Notes: generated by a model not told the origin, from the letters alone. Counted from the first letter of the stretch, positions 22,894 to 32,696 are shown. The stretch is 64,000 nt of DNA from Lactobacillus hamsteri DSM 5661 = JCM 6256 (GCF_000615445.1 NZ_BALY01000001.1:48878-112877); one strand, 5' to 3'. Translations and numbers: made by a program.

Positions 22894-24237
22894 ATGAAGA
22901 AAAATCAAATTGTTGAATTAGAAATTACCGACCTTTCATATGAAGCAATGGGGGTTGCTCACTATGAAGGTTTAACTATTTTTGTAAATAATGCTTTGCC
23001 TGGCGAAGTAGTTAAGGCAAAAATTTTAAAAGTTAAGAAGAAGTTTGCTTTTGCCAAGATTGAAGAAATCATTAAAGAAAGTCCAGATCGAATCAATGTT
23101 AAATTAAATCAATGGGTTCAAACCGGTTTGGCTTCTCTTGCGCATATTAAGTATGATAAGCAACTTGAATTTAAACGCAATCAAGTTGTGAACCTTCTTA
23201 AAAAGGCACACTTAGATGATGTTAAGGTTGATGAAACTTTAGCTAGTCCGGAAGAAAAAGGCTACCGCAATAAGGCACAAGTTCCAGTTCGTGAAGTTAA
23301 CGGTCAACTTGAAATCGGCTTTTTCAGACGTCATTCCCACGATTTAGTGCCACTTACCAACTTCTTTACAACTGATCCTGAAATTGACCGTGTTCTTGTT
23401 GCAACGCGTGATATTTTACGTAAGTATAATGTTCCTGCTTATGATGAAATTCATAATAAGGGTGAAGTTCGATATCTTGATGTTCGCCGTAGCAAGTCAA
23501 CTGGCGAAATTATGGTGATTTTAGTTTGTCTTCATAAGGACTTTGAACAACTTCCTAAGGTGGCTGAAGAAATTAGTCAAATTGAAGGCGTTACTAGCGT
23601 AATTTTGAACCATAATCCAAAGAAGACTAACGTTATTTTGGGTAAAAACGATTATGTTGTTAGAGGAAATGACCATATTACTGACCAAATCGGCGATGTG
23701 AAGTTTAGAATTTCTCCTAAGAGTTTCTTTCAAATCAATTCTTTGCAAACACCACGTTTATACGATTTGGCAATTAAAAAGGCTGATTTGAAGCCAAGCG
23801 ACGTTGTAATTGATGCTTACTCAGGTATCGGGACAATTGGTCTTAGCGTTGCTAAACATGTTAAGGCTGTGCGAGGTATGGAAACAATTAAAGATGCGGT
23901 TAGGGATGCTAATAAGAATGCTAAGCTTAACGGCATTGATAATGCCCAGTATGTAACTGGGAAAGCTGAAGAAGTTATGCCACGTTGGGCAAGCGAAGGT
24001 CTTAAAACTGATGTGATTTTTGTTGATCCGCCAAGAAAAGGCTTAACTCCTGAATTTATTGACGCAGCTGTTGTTACTAAGCCAAAGAAGATTGTTTATA
24101 TTTCATGCAATCCTGCTACGCAAGTTAGAGATATGCAATTGTTAATGGAAAAGGGCTACAAGTTTAATGAAGTTTCACCTGTTGATATGTTCCCACAAAC
24201 TCCGCATGTTGAATCTGTAGCAGTTCTTACTAAGTAA
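22894..24237 (+). CDS. rlmD: 23S rRNA (uracil-C5)-methyltransferase, RumA/RlmD family
   Basis: SAM-dependent RNA methyltransferase of 447 residues. An N-terminal TRAM domain (LEITDLSYEAMGVAHYEGLT) is followed by the central domain. The SAM site VIDAYSGIGTIGLSVA is near 305-320, FVDPPRKGL near 370 and the catalytic Cys in VYISCNPATQ near 405. The Cys cluster for an iron-sulfur centre found in E. coli RlmD is not apparent, as in Gram-positive members. The target position in the RNA (U747 and/or U1939 type) cannot be read. tag follows at one base, so they are one operon. Confidence 0.88.
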   Translation: MKKNQIVELEITDLSYEAMGVAHYEGLTIFVNNALPGEVVKAKILKVKKKFAFAKIEEIIKESPDRINVKLNQWVQTGLASLAHIKYDKQLEFKRNQVVNLLKKAHLDDVKVDETLASPEEKGYRNKAQVPVREVNGQLEIGFFRRHSHDLVPLTNFFTTDPEIDRVLVATRDILRKYNVPAYDEIHNKGEVRYLDVRRSKSTGEIMVILVCLHKDFEQLPKVAEEISQIEGVTSVILNHNPKKTNVILGKNDYVVRGNDHITDQIGDVKFRISPKSFFQINSLQTPRLYDLAIKKADLKPSDVVIDAYSGIGTIGLSVAKHVKAVRGMETIKDAVRDANKNAKLNGIDNAQYVTGKAEEVMPRWASEGLKTDVIFVDPPRKGLTPEFIDAAVVTKPKKIVYISCNPATQVRDMQLLMEKGYKFNEVSPVDMFPQTPHVESVAVLTK

Positions 24238-24238
24238 A

Positions 24239-24799
24239 ATGCCAGAGATCAAACGCTGTTCATGGGGTGATACTGATGATGAACTTTCTCGTAAGTATCA
24301 CGATGAAGAATGGGGCAAATTCAATTTAGATGAAAAGTATTTGTATGAAATGTTAGTTTTGGAAAGTTTTCAATCGGGACTTTCTTGGGCTACGATTTTG
24401 TATAAACGCGAAAATTTCCGTCATGCTTTTGCAGACTTTGATGTTGAAAAAGTGTCTAAATTTACAGATGCAGATTTTGAACGTTTAATGAATGATGCTG
24501 GAATTATTCGTAATAAGTTAAAAATCAATGCAGCTATTAACAATGCGCAAGTATTAAGCAATTGGCATCGAAATGGCAATTGCTTTTCAACCTTTTTGTG
24601 TGAGTTCATTCCTAATCCGATTATTCATCATTTTGATTCGGAAAGTGATGTACCGGCTAAGAATGAATTGTCTGCTAAGATTTCCAAAGAAATGAAAAAG
24701 CAAGGCTTTAAATTTGTGGGACCAACAACTATTTATTCATTTTTGCAAGCAGTCGGTTTAATTAATGACCATATTGAAAAATGTAGTTTCAAATATTAA
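24239..24799 (+). CDS. tag: DNA-3-methyladenine glycosylase I
   Basis: Removes 3-methyladenine from alkylated DNA. 186 residues, starting with RCSWGDTDDELSRKYHDEEWG. The zinc-holding residues are present: Cys and His near the N-terminus and the C-terminal pair in NDHIEKCS. The start codon is one base after the methyltransferase stop, so translation is coupled. Confidence 0.95.
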   Translation: MPEIKRCSWGDTDDELSRKYHDEEWGKFNLDEKYLYEMLVLESFQSGLSWATILYKRENFRHAFADFDVEKVSKFTDADFERLMNDAGIIRNKLKINAAINNAQVLSNWHRNGNCFSTFLCEFIPNPIIHHFDSESDVPAKNELSAKISKEMKKQGFKFVGPTTIYSFLQAVGLINDHIEKCSFKY

Positions 24800-24804
24800 G
24801 GCAT

Positions 24805-24843
24805 GAAAAAAGCGATGAGATTTTTCTCATCGCTTTTCTTTTT
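24805..24843. terminator. Bidirectional terminator between tag and glpF
   Basis: AAAAAGCGATGAGA / TCTCATCGCTTTT hairpin with A and T flanks, between converging genes. Confidence 0.9.
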
Positions 24844-24856
24844 AGCAGTTTAATAA

Positions 24857-25613
24857 TTAAAGTCCAAATGCAAATTTGTAAAGGAAAATTCCAATAATTG
24901 CACCAACGATAGGACCTACAGATGCAACCCAACTGTAGTCCCAGTGAGCATTTTTTGTCAGAGTTAGGAACTGGCAAAATTGCGTAAAGGATTCTTGGAC
25001 CCAAGTCACGAGCTGGGTTAAGAGATGGACCAGTAGGACCACCAATAGCCATAACAACGGCCATAATCATGAATCCAACACCGATGTTGGCAATATCAAC
25101 GGCTTGCTTGAAGAAAGTGCCACGGTAAAGACCGATTGCAACAAACATTAAAACAGCTGTACCAGCAACTTCGGCAACAAAACCGTTCAACTTGTTGTTA
25201 GTTGCGTCAACAGTAGAGAAACAACCGAAAACAATGTTTGAATCCTTGGTCTTCTTAAAGTGAGGCCAGTAAACTGCAAGAACGATTAATTGTCCACAAA
25301 TTGCACCTAAAAATTGGAAAAAGATGTATTGCAAAACATGTGACCATGGGAAAATTCCTGCACAAGCTTGTGCAATAGTTGCGGCTGGGTTGATGTGACA
25401 ACCTGAAATTGAACCGAACAACATTGATGGGATCATAACACCAAAACCGAAACTAAGAGCGATTAAAAGCCAACCACCATTGGCCTTGCCATCTTCTGGA
25501 TCACCGGTAGTTCCTGTCAAAAATGTGTTGGCAACTGCACCGTTTCCAAATAATACTAAAATTAACGTACCGAAAAATTCGGCAAAGTACTTCATCATCC
25601 AAGTATGTTCCAT
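24857..25613 (-). CDS. glpF: GlpF-type aquaglyceroporin, frame broken at the T6 run 24951-24956
   Basis: Membrane channel for glycerol or other small neutral solutes, six helices and two half-helices. Both NPA boxes are present: GCHINPAATIAQA (near 65) and SLNPARDLGPR (near 205); Asp after the second NPAR is the glycerol-channel mark as opposed to water-only channels. The frame leaves the family sequence after PVPNSDK. Removing one A from the six-A run (minus strand) gives SDKNAHWDYSW and the last helix to TAA at 24857. About 251 residues. Confidence 0.88.
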
Positions 25614-25728
25614 AAGTACTTTTTCCTCCCTGAAAAAATAGATGAAAAATTACTGCAAGGAAAAGTATACAGTAAGAATGCGCTGAAACCTAGCTTTTTT
25701 TATAAAAATATCGAATTTTGAGCAAAAA

Positions 25729-25757
25729 AGTTGACAACTAAGGTATATAAGCATATA
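25729..25757 (+). promoter_or_regulatory. Promoter of the amidotransferase gene
   Basis: TTGACA (25729-25734), 17-base spacer and TATAAA; the ribosome binding site AGGGGAAG follows before the ATG at 25791. Confidence 0.75.
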
Positions 25758-25790
25758 AATATTAAAAATTATGCATAAGAGGGGAAGAAA

Positions 25791-26465
25791 ATGCGAGTAA
25801 ATATTCTTCAACACACGCCTAATGAAGGTCCAGGTTCAATAAAATCTTGGGCTGATGAGCAAGAAGCAGATGTTTATGTTTATCATCCAGAAGTTTTTGG
25901 AAAATTACCTAAGGTGAATGAAACAGATTTATTGATTATTTTAGGTGGGCCAATGAGTCCTAATGATGCTTTACCTTGGATTAATCAAGAAAGAAAATTA
26001 ATTAAAGAACTTTTGGCACAGCATAAACCAATTTTTGGAGCATGTTTTGGTGCTCAACAAATTGCAAAAGCATTGGGATATAAAGTTTCAGATGCACCAG
26101 CAAAGGAAGTAGGCTGGGCACCAGTTTATTTACAAGATAAAACTATTCCTGGCCTTCCTGATAAAATGACGGCTTTACATTGGCATGAACAAATGTTTGA
26201 AGTGCCTAAAGAAGCTAAATTGCTTTTTGCAAGTGATCTAGTTAGAAACCAAGGTTTTATTCTTGGTAATAATATAGTTGGATTACAATTTCATTTTGAG
26301 CCAGAAGAGGATAATCTTCGTGAAATTGCTATAAACGATAGTGAATATCCGGAAGAAAACAATGCGCTTCATCAGTCAGCAAGTGAAATTATTGCTCATG
26401 GAGTTCCTGAAGAAAATAAACAGATTATGTTTAATATTTTGAATTACATTACTAAAAATAATTAG
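25791..26465 (+). CDS. Type 1 glutamine amidotransferase (GMP synthase-like domain)
   Basis: Stand-alone class I glutaminase-fold protein of 224 residues. The nucleophile elbow is FGACFGAQQIAKALG (Cys near 85), the mid-protein ALHWHEQMFEVP segment is typical of the GuaA-like subgroup, and the His-x-Glu end of the triad is in LQFHFEPEED. There is no synthetase domain, so it is not GuaA itself. Members of this group act as gamma-glutamyl peptidases or in poorly defined amide transfer. It stands alone with its own promoter and terminator. Confidence 0.8.
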   Translation: MRVNILQHTPNEGPGSIKSWADEQEADVYVYHPEVFGKLPKVNETDLLIILGGPMSPNDALPWINQERKLIKELLAQHKPIFGACFGAQQIAKALGYKVSDAPAKEVGWAPVYLQDKTIPGLPDKMTALHWHEQMFEVPKEAKLLFASDLVRNQGFILGNNIVGLQFHFEPEEDNLREIAINDSEYPEENNALHQSASEIIAHGVPEENKQIMFNILNYITKNN

Positions 26466-26511
26466 TTCTTTACAATAACCGTTTTCACAGTCCATAATGA
26501 TAATTAAGTTG

Positions 26512-26534
26512 CAGTCCCATTAGGGGCTGTTTTA
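26512..26534 (+). terminator. Terminator after the amidotransferase gene
   Basis: CAGTCCC/GGGGCTG stem with loop ATTA then TTTT; it lies immediately before the first MFS gene. Confidence 0.65.
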
Positions 26535-26554
26535 GTTTGGAAAAGAGCGAAAGA

Positions 26555-28024
26555 ATGAATAAAAAGCAAATTAATATGGTTACCTTTGCTTTAATGCTGG
26601 GTAACGTTATGGCCGGACTTGATGGTACGATCACCAATACTGCAATTCCAGCAATTGTTTCTGCGCTTCATGGAATTCAATTTATGGGCTGGATTGTTGC
26701 TATTTACTTATTGGGGATGTCCGTTTCAATTCCGATTTGGACTAAAATCGGTGAACGAATTACCAATAAAAAGGCTTTTGAGATAGCTTTGATTTTGTTT
26801 GTTTTAGGTTCAACTTTTGAAGGAATCGCGCCTAATATTTACTTTTTCTTGATTTCCAGAATGGTCATGGGAATCGGAGGCGGCGGTATGGGTTCGCTTC
26901 CTTATATCATCGCTGGATATGTGTTTAAAAATATTAAAAAGAGAACACAGGTCTTAGGTTATCTAACAGCTAGCTTTAACGGTGCTGCAATTTTAGGTCC
27001 TCTTGTTGGGGGCTGGTTAATTGATGCCCTTTCTTGGCGCTGGGTATTTTATATCAATATTCCAATAGGTCTTTTGGCTTTCATTATTTGTATTATTTTC
27101 TACAAACCCGTTACACCAAAATCTTTGCCAATTTTCGATCTTCCAGGTGCAGGTCTTTTGGTTTGCAGTTTAATTATGTTTTTAATGGGGATTCAATTAT
27201 TAGGAATTACCGCTAATTGGATTGTTGCCTTGCTTATTATTATCAGCTTAGTTTTAGCATTTTTATTCTTTTACAACGAAAGAAAAGCAAAGAATCCTAT
27301 TATTCCGCTTTCTATTTTTAAGAAACGTGATTTAAACGGTGATTTTCTGTTGTTTGCGACAACTTGGGGCGCCTTTATTGCGGTAAATACTTATTTGCCA
27401 ATGTGGGCACAGGCGCTTCTTGGTATGTCAGCCTTAGTCGGTGGGATGACTTTGATTCCAAACTCAATTGTAGAAATTATCGCTTCCCAAACTGTTGCTA
27501 CAATTCAAGAACATTTGCGAACATTTACTTTAGTTATGATTGGAATTGTTACCATGATGATTTCTACGGGTGGCATGTTCTTATCTAATTTACATACGCC
27601 ATTAGGTCTTCTTACAACCCTTGCAGCCTTTTCAGGAATTGGCGTAGGCTTTATCTTTGTTGCTTTGCAGGTAAAAGTTCAGATTGATGCAGGGCTAAAA
27701 GATATGCCAACAGCTACTTCAACATCATATTTAATTAGAATTTTGGCGCAAACCATTATGTCTGCAATTTACGGCGTAATCATGAACTTGTCACTTGAAC
27801 ATGGAATTGCTCATAGAACTGACATTACAATGAATATGATGAATAAATTGAGTGATGCGGCTTCTGCTAAGAGTTTGCCACAAAATCTAATTCCAACCAT
27901 GCGGGCAATTTTTCATTCCGGAATTAAAGAAATTATGTTAGTTTCATTTATTTTATTGATAATTGCGACAGCTTTGAATTTCTACTTTAACTGGAAGAAG
28001 ACGCCTAAAAAAGTTTTGAAATAA
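26555..28024 (+). CDS. DHA2 family MFS exporter (first of a tandem pair)
   Basis: Drug:H+ antiporter of the 14-helix DHA2 (EmrB/QacA) group, 489 residues. It starts MNKKQINMVTFALMLGNVMAGLDGTI, with the antiporter motif C region GAAILGPLVGGWL near residue 150. I use ATG 26555, aligned with the start of the next gene; the TTG at 26537 has no better signal. It is clearly a paralogue of the following gene, so the pair arose by duplication. Substrate unknown; position beside the TetR-ohyA unit suggests amphiphiles such as fatty acids or bile (inference). Confidence 0.88.
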   Translation: MNKKQINMVTFALMLGNVMAGLDGTITNTAIPAIVSALHGIQFMGWIVAIYLLGMSVSIPIWTKIGERITNKKAFEIALILFVLGSTFEGIAPNIYFFLISRMVMGIGGGGMGSLPYIIAGYVFKNIKKRTQVLGYLTASFNGAAILGPLVGGWLIDALSWRWVFYINIPIGLLAFIICIIFYKPVTPKSLPIFDLPGAGLLVCSLIMFLMGIQLLGITANWIVALLIIISLVLAFLFFYNERKAKNPIIPLSIFKKRDLNGDFLLFATTWGAFIAVNTYLPMWAQALLGMSALVGGMTLIPNSIVEIIASQTVATIQEHLRTFTLVMIGIVTMMISTGGMFLSNLHTPLGLLTTLAAFSGIGVGFIFVALQVKVQIDAGLKDMPTATSTSYLIRILAQTIMSAIYGVIMNLSLEHGIAHRTDITMNMMNKLSDAASAKSLPQNLIPTMRAIFHSGIKEIMLVSFILLIIATALNFYFNWKKTPKKVLK

Positions 28025-28073
28025 GCTTGTCTTTTTAATCTGGCGCAAGCATAATTGATATAGAAAATAAAAA

Positions 28074-28106
28074 AGTCTTGGTCAAAATGATCAAGGCTCT
28101 TTATTT
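28074..28106 (+). terminator. Terminator between the two MFS genes
   Basis: Stem AGTCTTGGTCA / TGATCAAGGCT with three-base loop followed by CTTTATTTAT; the T run is imperfect, so read-through is possible. Confidence 0.6.
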
Positions 28107-28134
28107 ATATTTAGCAAAAAAATGAGGAGAAAGA

Positions 28135-29589
28135 ATGAGTAAAAAGCAAATTTCAATGGTAACTTATGCCATGATTTTAGCAAATGTCATGGCAGGACTA
28201 GACAGTACGATTATTAATACAGCTATTCCGGCAATTATCGCAGATTTGCACGGAATCCAATTTATGGGTTGGATTATCGCTTTGATGCTTTTAGGAATGT
28301 CTGTCTCTACGCCAATTTGGAGCAAATTGGGTGAAAAGATCGGTAATAAAGCTGCCTTTGAACTTTCGCTTTTATTGTTTGTACTAGGTTCGCTTTTCCA
28401 AGGTTTAGCCGAAAATATGTATTTCTTCTTAATTGCGAGAACAGTAATGGGAATTGGAGCCGGCGGAATGGGATCCATTCCATATATTATGGCCGGACAG
28501 ATTTTTACCAATGTTAAAAAGAGAACAAAGATTTTAGGTTATATTGGTGCCAGTTTTAGTGTTGCAGCAATCGTAGGATTAGTCGGGGGATATTTGGTTG
28601 ATTCACTTTCTTGGCACTGGGTTTTCTACATTAATATTCCGATTGGTCTTATTGCTGTTTTGCTTTCAGTTCTTTACTATCGTGAAAAGGTCGTTAAGAA
28701 AGAAGCTAAGTTTGATATTTTAGGTTCTTTCTTGGTTGTAACGGGTTTGGTCCTTATTCTTTTAGGAATTCAACTTCTTGGCTTGGTAAGTCCACTTATT
28801 ATTGCAGGCTCAATTATTTTAGGTTTGCTTATTTTAGTATTCTTCTTCAAACATGAAGCTCACGACAGCAATCCGGTTATTCCAATTAGTATGTTTAAAA
28901 ATAAAGCTTTGGTTGGCGACTTGCTTTTGTTCACTTTCACTTGGGGCGCATTTTTAGCAATTAATACTTATTTGCCAATGTGGGCACAAGGATTGCTAGG
29001 AACAACGGCCTTAATCGGAGGGATGACTTTAATTCCTAACTCAATTGCTGATACGATTGGTACTTTGGTTGTTAATCCTCTTAAGGCACGCTTTAGTGAT
29101 CGCGGATTGATTTTGATGGCAATTATCTGCATGCTTATTTCAAGTTTATCAATGGTGCTTATTCCAAGCGATGCTAGCTTTTGGCTTATTACATTAATTG
29201 CTACATTTTCTGGTTTTGGTGTGGGCTTTATCTTTGTGCTTTTACAAGTAAAGGTCCAAGTCGATGCTGGTGAAAAAGATATGGCTCCGGCTACTTCACT
29301 TTCTTACTTAATCAGAATTTTGGCGCAAACTGTTATGGCCGCTATTTATGGCGTAATCATGAACATGGCTTTGGCCCGTGGGGTAGCAAGCAATAAAGGC
29401 ATTACTATGAGCATGATGAATAAATTGAGTGATGCTAAGTCTGCCGCTAGTTTGCCAAGTAGTCTTTTACCAACGATGCGTCAAATCTTTTATTCTGGAT
29501 TGCGCGGAATCATGCTTTGTTCGGCTATTTTACTTATTGCCTCTATTTGGATTAACTTCCACTTCAACAAAAAGAAAAATATTGATTAA
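28135..29589 (+). CDS. DHA2 family MFS exporter (second of a tandem pair)
   Basis: Fourteen-helix exporter, 484 residues, near-parallel to its upstream neighbour through the whole length: the opening MSKKQISMVTYAMILANVMAGLDSTI, GAGGMGSIPYIMAGQIF and the C-terminal NKLSDAKSAASLP block all have counterparts there. The motif C region reads GLVGGYLVDSL and is one residue shorter. AGGAGAAAG gives a good ribosome binding site. It converges with the TetR gene at four bases, and both may be controlled by that regulator. Confidence 0.88.
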   Translation: MSKKQISMVTYAMILANVMAGLDSTIINTAIPAIIADLHGIQFMGWIIALMLLGMSVSTPIWSKLGEKIGNKAAFELSLLLFVLGSLFQGLAENMYFFLIARTVMGIGAGGMGSIPYIMAGQIFTNVKKRTKILGYIGASFSVAAIVGLVGGYLVDSLSWHWVFYINIPIGLIAVLLSVLYYREKVVKKEAKFDILGSFLVVTGLVLILLGIQLLGLVSPLIIAGSIILGLLILVFFFKHEAHDSNPVIPISMFKNKALVGDLLLFTFTWGAFLAINTYLPMWAQGLLGTTALIGGMTLIPNSIADTIGTLVVNPLKARFSDRGLILMAIICMLISSLSMVLIPSDASFWLITLIATFSGFGVGFIFVLLQVKVQVDAGEKDMAPATSLSYLIRILAQTVMAAIYGVIMNMALARGVASNKGITMSMMNKLSDAKSAASLPSSLLPTMRQIFYSGLRGIMLCSAILLIASIWINFHFNKKKNID

Positions 29590-29592
29590 ATA

Positions 29593-30106
29593 TTAAATCA
29601 TAATATGTTTATGTGCATAAGCTACCAAATCCTCTAGGGGGGTTTGGTAGTTTTGTTTTACCCACCAAACTAAAAGCATAAAAATTCCGCCGGATTGATA
29701 GCTGATGGCATAATCTTCCAATTTTAAACCTGGGTGACAAATTTGCAATAAATTATTTAAGTAAATTGTCTGTTCATTTAAAAGCATCCCTTCAAAACCA
29801 GCATCAAGTAAGCGGGGCATAATAGTCGGATTCTCTTTAAAATAAGAAAGATAAGCGATGAGCTGTTTAGATAAATCGTCTAAGTGATTTTCTTTAATAT
29901 CTAAAATTAACCTGTCGTATCGGCGCTTGATAAATTCGCTAATTACGCTGTCTTTTTGTTCATAATTACGGTAAAAAGAAGTTCTTGAAACCTTAGCTAA
30001 GCGTGTGATTTGTGAAATGGTAATTTCTGGATATGACTTAGTTTCCAATAATTTAAATAAAGCTTTTTCAATTTTATGTTGAGTATGGAGACTTTTTTTT
30101 ATTCAT
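29593..30106 (-). CDS. TetR/AcrR family regulator, frame broken at the T8 run 30093-30100
   Basis: Transcription repressor of about 170 residues. The printed reading frame starts mid-domain at METKSYPEI (30048). If one A is removed from the eight-A run after ATGAAT, the frame opens at ATG 30106, behind AAAAGGAAAA, and adds MNKKSLHTQHKIEKALFKLL, the missing first helix of the TetR DNA-binding domain. The helix-turn-helix is TISQITRLAKVSRTSFYRNY. The ligand domain has no recognisable specificity. It is divergent from ohyA, sharing a 110-base control region, which makes ohyA the most likely target. Confidence 0.82.
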
Positions 30107-30123
30107 AATATTTTCCTTTTAAT

Positions 30124-30165
30124 GTAAGCATTTAGTTTGACACTTGAAAGCATTTACACTATATT
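30124..30165 (+). promoter_or_regulatory. ohyA promoter with candidate TetR operator
   Basis: TTGACA (30137-30142), 17-base spacer, TATATT (30160-30165). The promoter is flanked by TGTAAGCATTTAG and GAAAGCATTTACA. These give both a direct repeat (AAGCATTTA) and outer inverted TGTAA/TTACA arms around the -35 box, where a TetR dimer would block RNA polymerase. The promoter is read directly; the operator role is inferred. Confidence 0.6.
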
Positions 30166-30216
30166 ATAGTTAAATAGTTACAACTGTTACGATTTTTAAA
30201 GAAAGTGTTAAATTTT

Positions 30217-31989
30217 ATGCATTATTCAAATGGTAACTACGAAGCTTTTGTTCATGCTTCCAAACCAAAAGACGTAGATAAAAAATCAGCTTATATTGTT
30301 GGATCAGGATTAGCTTCACTTGCGACAGCTACCTTTTTGCTTAGAGATGCGCAAATGAAGGGTGAAAAGATCCATATTCTTGAAGAATTGAGTCTTCCAG
30401 GCGGCAGTATGGATGGTATTTATGATCAAGTTAAACAATCATACATTATCCGTGGTGGTCGTGAAATGGAAACCCACTTTGAAACTTTATGGGATTTATT
30501 TAGATCGATTCCATCATTAGATAATCCTGGTGAAACTGTCCTAGATGAATTTTATCGTTTAAACAGAAAAGATCCAAGTTTTTCTAAGACACGTGTAATT
30601 GTAAACCGTGGTGAAGAATTACCAACAGATGGTCAATTGCTTTTAACGCCAAAGGCAGTTAAAGAAATTGTTAACCTATGTTTAACTCCAGAAAGAGATT
30701 TACAAGATAAAAAGATTAATGAAGTATTCTCAAGAGAATTTTTCGAATCAAACTTCTGGCTTTACTGGGCAACAATGTTTGCGTTTGAACCTTGGGCAAG
30801 TGCAATGGAAATGCGTCGCTATTTGATGCGCTTTGTTCAACACGTAGCTACCTTGAAGGATCTTTCATCACTTAGATTTACTAAGTATAATCAATATGAA
30901 TCATTGATTTTACCAATGGTTAAATTCTTGAAGGATCATGGCGTACAATTCCATTATGACACTGTTGTTAATAATATTATTGTTAATCGTTCAAATGGAG
31001 CTAAGGTTGCGGAAGAAATTAAGATGACCGAAAACGGTGAAGAAAAATCTATTAAGCTTAGCCCAGATGATCTAGTCTTCGTAACAAACGGTTCAATTAC
31101 TGAAAGTACAACTTATGGTGACAATCTGCATCCAGCCGATGAACATCATGAATTTGGTGCAAGTTGGCAATTATGGAAGAATTTAGCTGCACAAGATAGT
31201 GACTTTGGTCATCCAGAAAAATTCTGCGAAAATATTCCAAAGGCCAACTGGGTAATGTCCGCAACGGTAACTTTTAAGAACGATGATATTGTTCCATTTA
31301 TTGAAAAAATTAACAAAAAAGATCCGCATAGTGGTTCAATCGTAACAAGCGGACCAACAACGATTAAGGATTCTAATTGGATGCTCGGCTACTCAATCAG
31401 TCGTCAGCCTCACTTCCATAAGCAAAAACCAAATGAATTAATTGTTTGGCTTTACGGACTTTATTCAGATACTAACGGTAACTATGTAAAGAAGACAATG
31501 CCAGAATGTAACGGTATTGAACTTTGTGAAGAATGGCTTTACCATATGGGCGTGCCAGATGAAAAGATTTCTGAAATGGCTCATGCAGCAGTTACTATTC
31601 CAGCTCACATGCCATACATTACTTCATACTTCATGCCAAGAGCATTAGGTGATCGTCCAAAGGTTGTTCCCGAAAAATCAAAGAACTTAGCCTTCATCGG
31701 TAATTTTGCCGAAACGGAAAGAGACACAGTCTTTACTACTGAATACTCAGTTCGTACGGCCATGGAAGCAGTTTACACATTGCTTGATATTGATCGCGGC
31801 ATTCCTGAAGTATTTGCTTCTGCATTTGATGTGCGTATGCTTATGAATGCGATGTACTACTTGAATGACCAAAAGAAATTAACTGAGCTTGACTTGCCAC
31901 TTCCAGAAAAATTGGCAATTAAGGGGATGCTCAAGAAAGTAAAGGGCACATATATTGAGGACTTACTCAAAGAATATAGATTGATGTAA
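30217..31989 (+). CDS. ohyA: Oleate hydratase (FAD-dependent)
   Basis: Hydrates the cis-9 double bond of oleic and related acids to 10-hydroxy fatty acids, detoxifying them; peripheral membrane flavoprotein. 590 residues from ATG 30217 ([18 protein letters not shown]). The FAD-binding [14 protein letters not shown] starts near residue 28, and [17 protein letters not shown] near 80 holds the acidic catalytic residue of the family. [16 protein letters not shown] and the C-terminal [18 protein letters not shown] are conserved blocks. A GTG at 30205 is rejected: the ATG gives the usual N-terminus. Confidence 0.95.
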   Translation: MHYSNGNYEAFVHASKPKDVDKKSAYIVGSGLASLATATFLLRDAQMKGEKIHILEELSLPGGSMDGIYDQVKQSYIIRGGREMETHFETLWDLFRSIPSLDNPGETVLDEFYRLNRKDPSFSKTRVIVNRGEELPTDGQLLLTPKAVKEIVNLCLTPERDLQDKKINEVFSREFFESNFWLYWATMFAFEPWASAMEMRRYLMRFVQHVATLKDLSSLRFTKYNQYESLILPMVKFLKDHGVQFHYDTVVNNIIVNRSNGAKVAEEIKMTENGEEKSIKLSPDDLVFVTNGSITESTTYGDNLHPADEHHEFGASWQLWKNLAAQDSDFGHPEKFCENIPKANWVMSATVTFKNDDIVPFIEKINKKDPHSGSIVTSGPTTIKDSNWMLGYSISRQPHFHKQKPNELIVWLYGLYSDTNGNYVKKTMPECNGIELCEEWLYHMGVPDEKISEMAHAAVTIPAHMPYITSYFMPRALGDRPKVVPEKSKNLAFIGNFAETERDTVFTTEYSVRTAMEAVYTLLDIDRGIPEVFASAFDVRMLMNAMYYLNDQKKLTELDLPLPEKLAIKGMLKKVKGTYIEDLLKEYRLM

Positions 31990-32007
31990 TATTAGCTTAT
32001 TATCTAT

Positions 32008-32047
32008 AAAAGATCATGCTTGTTTTTAGGACAAGCATGATCTTTTT
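32008..32047 (+). terminator. Terminator after ohyA
   Basis: Long stem AAAGATCATGCTTGT / ACAAGCATGATCTTT, loop TTTTAGG, T run. Confidence 0.9.
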
Positions 32048-32104
32048 GAGTATAATATGGGAGTAGATTTTTAAAATGTTTTTATATAGAAAAGAAGGAT
32101 ATTT

Positions 32105-32638
32105 ATTTTAGAATCTAAGCCCGCCCGATGGGGCACAAAAGCATATCGTGATGCCAAGAAGTTGTATTTGAGTGCTTTTCCTGATTGGGAACGTTTCTCA
32201 ATGCCATCGTTATTAGTGATGTCACTTAAACCAAGTGTGAAGTTTCATGCTTTATATGATGGAGGTAAATTCTGCGGAATTGCTTACTTTGTAGAGAGTG
32301 ATACAACGGTTTATTTAACCTACTTGGCTGTTAATAAAGATTTGCGTGGTCAAGGTTATGGTACAAAGATTTTAACCTTGCTCGAAGATCGTTATCCTGA
32401 CAAGCAGTTAGTCATCGATATCGAGCCAGTGGTACCGACTGCTAAGAATTACAAGCAGAGAGTTAGCCGCCTGAAGTTTTATGAACGCAATGGTTTTCAT
32501 AGAACTGATCAAAAGTTGAAAGATCAAGATGGTGAGTTCGAAGCTTTGACTACGGGTAAAAAATTAGATAAGCCAGGCTTTGTTAAGGCGTTAAAGCAGA
32601 TGAGCTTTGGTTTTTATCAGTTTAAAATTGAAAAATAA
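32105..32638 (+). CDS. GNAT family N-acetyltransferase with no standard start codon visible
   Basis: Acetyl-CoA-dependent transferase; acceptor unknown. The acetyl-CoA motif A is LAVNKDLRGQGYGTKIL (Q/RxxGxG/A), and FYERNGFHRTD is the last GNAT strand-helix. The frame is open from 32090. The good Shine-Dalgarno AGAAGGA (32093-32099) is followed by no ATG, GTG or TTG; the best placed codons are ATT (32105) and TTA (32108). The first TTG in frame (32162) would remove the first helix (KAYRDAKKLYLSAFPDWERF). Either a rare start or a miscalled TTG/ATG is likely. I place the start at 32105. Confidence 0.75.
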   Translation: MLESKPARWGTKAYRDAKKLYLSAFPDWERFSMPSLLVMSLKPSVKFHALYDGGKFCGIAYFVESDTTVYLTYLAVNKDLRGQGYGTKILTLLEDRYPDKQLVIDIEPVVPTAKNYKQRVSRLKFYERNGFHRTDQKLKDQDGEFEALTTGKKLDKPGFVKALKQMSFGFYQFKIEK

Positions 32639-32643
32639 TAACT

Positions 32644-32679
32644 AAAAAAGCGTTGCCTGATTGGTAACGCTTTTTTTGA
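32644..32679. terminator. Bidirectional terminator between GNAT and uracil permease genes
   Basis: AAAAAAGCGTTGCC / GGTAACGCTTTTTTT hairpin with five-base loop. Confidence 0.9.
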
Positions 32680-32696
32680 TCTTTAAATAAATAGTT

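Noticed and set aside
24857..25057. Separate 66-codon minus-strand gene at the end of glpF
   Set aside because: It is the C-terminal helix of the aquaglyceroporin reached by a one-base frame change.
28164..28511. 115-codon minus-strand frame inside the second MFS gene
   Set aside because: Shadow of the exporter's codon pattern, with no start signal.
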